Positions 58,879 to 64,000 of a DNA stretch of 64,000 bases are shown here, in pieces. The notes below the pieces were generated by a model. The model was given only the letters and a program-made list of their open reading frames with translations. It was not told where the DNA came from and did no database searches. Within the stretch, counting starts at the first letter, position 1. Each line of letters opens with the position of its first letter. Source of the stretch: Lingula anatina (lineage: Eukaryota; Brachiopoda; Lingulata; Lingulida; Lingulidae). Both the position numbers and the translations under genes were made by a program. The stretch spans positions 1 to 64,000 of the forward strand of contig NW_019773560.1 of the NCBI RefSeq assembly GCF_001039355.2, given 5' to 3'.

Positions 58879-61800
58879 TTAGTCTGACACGTCCGCCAAT
58901 GTGATCATAGGCATGACGAACTGAGAGTGCCGAGTTCCCATCGTGAATTTTGGATTAGATTTCATGTGCACAGTCACTAACTGCGGATTGTGTGCCCCGG
59001 GTCCTGGCTTCTGTGTCTTGTCCCCAGGCTGGGAAGTGCGCCCTTTCAGACTGAAATGCACGGGCCGTTTCTTATACACGCTCGCGTCGACAATCTTGTA
59101 ATGATTCGGTCCTGGGGTTTTCGTGTCGTAAGAATTGGCGTTTCGTGCCGTCATGGTGAAGCTCGGATTTCCGCGTTTGTCAGGCACTTTTGATCCGAGA
59201 GTGGATGGAACAGAGTAGGAGTTTGGAGCTGGGATGTTGTCGGTGGGTCGATATCGGGTTCTCAGGCCGATGGAGTAAGCAGGTGCTTTCCTTTCTTTCA
59301 CGGGCTTCACTTTGTCGCAGTTGTATGCACCTGGACCCGGAGTATGGAATTTAGCTGAAATGAAAGGGAGGAAATATTAAGGCTACTCATCTAAAGGTAT
59401 AGTTATATTTATTGTTTTATTGCCTTTTTGCAATGGATTCTGTACGAAATCTCAGATGTTTGTTGTCGTAACGGGAAAATTGGGACTGGTTCACTTGTGT
59501 ATCGTTTTACTTTTCCTTTTATTCATTGGGGATGAGTAGAGTGTGGTAGGTGATTCGATTGCGGTTAGTGAATCGTCATAATGAGCCCATTGCGTTTTGG
59601 GATTTTCAAGTAGGCCAATTAATGGCAAATCAATGAAGTCATCAATATCACAGTTGCAAGCACAAAGAACCCGCTTTCTACCCAAAAGATATCTTTACAA
59701 TGTGCTGTATTCATTCAGGTACTGAATGAGTGAATGTTTTGAGTCTCATTCAGGTAAGTTGAACAAGATATGTTATTAGGCCTGCCGCCTTAGCCAATCT
59801 AACGGCAAACGGATCCCTCTTCAAACATTAAGTAGGGATTTTAGATCCACTTCATCTTGCTAAACTAGTTAATCTGAATATCGACCATGGTTTTTGCTTA
59901 TATCCTGTCAGCTGTTTACATACCCTGCAAAGCTACATAATACATATCTTTGCCAGTTCAGACCTTAAAAACTATACCCCCCCCCCCCCAAAAAAAAAGA
60001 AAGAAATAAATAAAAATAAAATAAAATAAAAAAATTGATGTCGATATTTCTTTCTGAAATGTACAGTAAGACTTTACTTCAAGTGAATCATTTGATTAAG
60101 ATGACATAAAACATAGGAGCCATCAGCTATTCGTGAATAACAGAAAATTGTTTTTTTTTTTCAAGAAAAATCCGATTCTACGGGAAAATACCTGGTACTT
60201 GTAGGGTACCTTAAACAATGCCACCGGTTGCCAGATTACTTCAATTTATATTTTTGCTCTTTTTCAGTGATCACATGTTGGAGAACTTGTTAAGATATAC
60301 AGGTATGTCCAATTTATACCCCTCACTCACATAGCTCCTTTTGTCTCCCAGCGAACGAATATCTGGGGTTTCCATTGCCTCCTCTTCGCGTGAGGGAGGG
60401 GTTCACATGATAAATAGGTCCCGGGGAGCAGTCCGTATTAGCTGGAGAGGAAAAATGATAAGCATTAATGCAAAGGTTTGCTTTAAAATATCATCTTTTT
60501 CTGAGTAAAACTTTACAATAATGCTAAATCTAAGAAGCAAAGAAAACTTTTACGATTAAAATAAATGAATAAATAAATTATTAAAATAAAAAAGATAAGA
60601 TTTTGATTTTTATCTGAACAGGCATCGGAATAAGAATTAATTGTGGTTTCAACTTGGCCCTAACATTTCTCCTATCAATATTATAACAAAGATCATTGCC
60701 ATGAAGTGATAAAGATATGATCTTTAAATTACAAACGAGATCTGCCTAATTTGTACCTGTGATTGATAGTGAATATAATATGATTTCTGAAAAAAAACTT
60801 ACGAGCAAACTTCTGTCCAAATGAATACCCTGGGTTCTTGACTCTGGTTGGATCGTGACCGTTGGCCCCGATGGTTGGAGGCAACATATAGGCGGGACCT
60901 GGACCTATAGAATTAAATATGAAACATAAAAAAGAATGAGAAAAAATCCCTCCAAATTGCTAGGTTGACCGCCAATTGTATGGGTCATTTAGTCTAACAT
61001 ATGGTTCCGTATATATTCAAATGCCCAGTAGAATTCCACTGTGGTAGTATTATATTATGACTTTGTTCTTTGCCACCACGGTCGATATGATAATTGGTTA
61101 CATTTCACACAATGGTAATCTGTGCATTATAAAACAATGAAGTAAGTTTCAGATCAATCCAGTCAATAATGAAGATATTGAAGCAGTTAGCTATGTATAC
61201 CACATTTCTGCCGAAGTTTCTATTGAGAGAATGACTGAAAGTACGTTGTTAGTTCTTTATATCATAACAAAGTTATTTAACATATCTATTTGATTTCTCT
61301 ATTTTTCCGAACTAAATAAATTTTCTTTTTTCCCCACGTTACATCCCATCAATGCACCCCATCAGTGCATTTCAGAAGATGGATGGCTTTACAGCTTGGC
61401 GCGATAAATGCAACACGCCAAAATTACAAATGAACAACTTTGCATTAAATGGCTTAGCAGGTACTGGTTCTATTTGAAACTGTATTCTCATACCACAAAA
61501 ATGTGAGTGCCGTATTATTTTAAAAATGCCTGAACTTGCATCAAGGCGTGATTTTTAATTCAGGTTTGGCATAATCCACTCGATCACTGTGAATGTGTGC
61601 GTGTGATCGAGCTCCTTAATTAGATCATCAAGAACTTGTGTGGTTGCCTAGGAAATTGCGGAGATCAACTATACGGATTGATCTTCAGTGTAATTAACCA
61701 GTACTTCACCGCTGAGATAAAGTATGTAACCGCTTCATGCTACTAAAAATACGACAGAAAGTATCTAGACAAGTGACTATCATAGATGAAATGCCCAAAT

Positions 61801-63142
61801 TTATATCGCAAATACGCATGCAGAGTGTTTTTTGTCTACCACTGCTTTTTAAGTTATATTCTTAGTCTGCTTAACAGAAAACTCCATAAGCGAATTGCTT
61901 TAATTGATGCATAGAATAAAAAAAGGAAAAAAGCTTCATAATTAGAATTTGGACGATAAAATTAACCCCAGACAAATTATCTGAACTCTATCAAACAGTG
62001 TTGCTAAAGATCTTTATCTACTCTTAAATTACAAGAATAGGTGCGGTACGCACGGAGGACAAAAGACATACAACTTATGTACAATACTTTCAACGGCTAT
62101 TCTATAATGACCCTTTTTTATTATAGGGGTTTATTTTGTAGTCCTTAAGCGTAAATTATTATAAATTATGGGAAGAATAACCGAAAGAGAACGAACATCA
62201 TGTCATGTTAATACATTATTACATGCGTTTTAATATGGAACAAAAAAGTGTAATCACTCGTGACATAACCACTTTTTCAAAATATCAGAAAAATTCTGAA
62301 AGAAACACCAGACGTAACAAATAAAGATACGATGTATATTACTTACTTGAAAAAAAAAAAAAAAACAACGATGACAAAACTCTTGGAACAAGATATAATT
62401 AAGATATTGTAGGTATTGTCAGCAGACGTTGTCAACAAACCAATAAACTAAATAATTCAGAACTACTTCATCAAATGAATGCTTCATGACTGGTCGAACC
62501 TGCCAAATTAAGGCAGTTGTTGAGATCAGCTTGCTTTATCAGAACAATAATATAACACGTAGATTCTGTCAAAATTCCAGTCCATTAGAATAAATGAAAT
62601 ACACAAAAAAGACGCCGAAATACAAGAGAGTTGCGTCATGTGCTCTATCATAGATTTCCAATATTTGTTAAACATTTTTCGCTTTGTTAAATGATTAGAG
62701 GGCCTAAAAAGTAGATTGCTCTATTGGAAATCCACCTTTTCATATCCAAATTTTTCAGTAATTACAACGGCAGCCATGCTAAGAAGCAAGCAGGAATACA
62801 CAATATTTTCAAGAACAGTAAATATTAGAATTTGAAATATCAGTTTGAAAAATAGTTAACAATGTTTATTTTTGACTTGTTATGTCTTCGAACAAAAAAA
62901 GCCTCGACTTCATCAATATGACTGATAATGGATGAAACTAATGTCGAAGTAACGTTTTCAGTAACCAACAGGTTGCTTGCACAGCCAGAATAGTAAAGCA
63001 GCAGGTATCTAATTAAACTAATTGCAAAAGACATTTAACTGGTAAAACTTCGTCCTTACACCGACTCAATTATTAAAGAGGACATACCTCCGTACGCAGC
63101 TGCTATCCGAATCTCTGCTGGGTTGGGCGAGCCTTGAGGCAT
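58879..63142 (-). CDS. CIMAP1/ODF3-like SHIPPO-repeat protein, 4 exons
   Basis: Minus-strand exons 63142-63088, 60904-60803, 60441-60331 and 59354-58879 join in frame (every junction in phase 1) to 247 residues; human ODF3/CIMAP1A is about 254. SHIPPO-type PGPxxY repeats occur at about 20-24, 58-63, 94-100, 131-136 (degenerate PAPNSY), 169-175 and 205-211. The C-terminus PGDKTQKPGPGAHNP and TMGTRHSQFV closely follows the vertebrate ODF3 end. These proteins coat or line sperm-tail and ciliary microtubules. Two GGCAAC motifs at 63202-63207 and 63291-63296 upstream may be RFX half sites. A family A MITE begins right after the stop and would form most of the 3' UTR. CIMAP1A versus B/C/D orthology is not decided. 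Confidence 0.94.
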
Positions 63143-64000
63143 GATGACTAGAGGGACGAGATTTCTTCCTTGAGTGATTCTCTCTTTTCGTTTTCACCAG
63201 TGGCAACTTGTGCTGGTTGTACTGTGTAAACGAAAAAAAATCCTCCACAAATTGGCCTGCCTCCGTTCCAACCAACCCTGTCAGTTCCGCGGCAACTTCA
63301 CGAGTAAGGGTCGCGCACCCCAAAATCGAATTTTTGCTTAGATATGGCAAGATCGATGGTTACTAATAATCGGGCTTGTATCTGTAATTCATCGATTGTG
63401 GAAAATCGATTACCGATATGTATTAAAGACTGCAATCTCAAACTTTCCGCATGGGAAGTTTTGCAATTTGTATGATGTTACGTCAAATGCTCTAGAGAAA
63501 GACAAAAGCCCTGCCTAATTAAACATGGATGGAAGATCAAATGAACTAAGACCCAGTGATTCCAGCCCTAGTCGGTTTATAGTTACAAGGTCATTAGCGA
63601 AAGCCCCTTATACGTTGGTGGGGAACATAGCAACTAGCATGGAGTATTTGTGAAATTACAAGACGTAATTGTCACATTATAGACAGCCCGTATGGTCAAA
63701 CCGAAATTATGTCAGTGGTGCTTTGTCCAAAACCACTTAAACCGCTGAGTAAAATGACAAATTCGACATTTTAATGACAAGAAAGAACTGTGAGGTACTT
63801 GTGTGGAGTAAAGTTGCCATCAAGTACTGCAGCCGTATTGTGATTGACTAAGTGGATACTTGAAGTAGGCGCAAAGCTGACTCTGCATTTAAATCGTCTC
63901 ATCTGAAATATGTGTACTCACAATGGGGACCATTGTATCATTCAGCGTATGGATCATATTTGCGTCGTTTTAAAATCCGCCATAAGTATGTCGGGTTTGA
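63143..64000. other. Upstream region of the CIMAP1-like gene
   Basis: No coding sequence is supported. It should contain the promoter of the minus-strand gene. GTTCCGCGGCAAC (63284-63296) is one base short of an X-box-like palindrome. Confidence 0.4.

Noticed and set aside
63066-63350. 94-codon minus-strand frame over CIMAP1-like exon 1
   Set aside because: Wrong frame. The frame from the ATG at 63142 joins the next exon and gives the SHIPPO protein.
1-64000. tRNA, rRNA, CRISPR or bacterial operon features
   Set aside because: I looked for them and found none. The window is animal nuclear DNA, and its repeats are transposons and microsatellites.

Overview
This window is from an animal nuclear genome. 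The five clearest genes have GT-AG introns, the spacers are AT-rich, microsatellites and foldback transposons are common, and two single-N gaps mark assembly joins. The gene set (acid lipase, macoilin, chaperonin CCT theta, a SHIPPO-repeat cilium/sperm-tail protein) is general to metazoans. The element load, and a duplicated block that looks like two divergent haplotypes placed in tandem, suggest a highly heterozygous, probably marine, invertebrate. The species cannot be named from the sequence.

Layout. Positions 1-6945 hold a Ty3/gypsy-type retrotransposon on the minus strand. Its gag and pol are both open, and it has a primer-binding site and one 1473-bp LTR. A second copy of its pol 3' end (6946-7228) runs into a gap. 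Positions 7230-13.5 kb have no gene but hold a 1.6-1.9 kb block twice. Positions 13.7-19.2 kb (+) encode a 10-exon lysosomal-acid-lipase-like enzyme. Positions 21.0-38.4 kb (-) encode macoilin in 12 exons with very long 5' introns. It shares a 359-bp divergent promoter interval with CCT8 (38.8-46.7 kb, +, 16 exons). CCT8 meets an unrecognised Cys-rich single-exon gene (47.4-48.3 kb, -) tail to tail. Positions 50.7-52.4 kb (+) carry a single-exon gene for a 550-aa, low-complexity, unrecognised protein. After about 6 kb with no gene, 58.9-63.1 kb (-) encode a CIMAP1/ODF3-like protein in four exons.

The host genes are not an operon or a pathway. They are ordinary neighbours: one divergent pair, one convergent pair and three solitary genes. 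The notable structures are mostly in mobile DNA. The retroelement has a textbook -1 frameshift signal: a GTTAAAC slip site touching the gag stop, a 7-nt spacer, a perfect 10-bp stem and a 5-bp pseudoknot pairing. A five-copy MITE family has TTA target duplications, as PIF/Harbinger elements do. One copy sits exactly at the end of the CIMAP1-like coding region, so that the target duplication supplies the stop codon.
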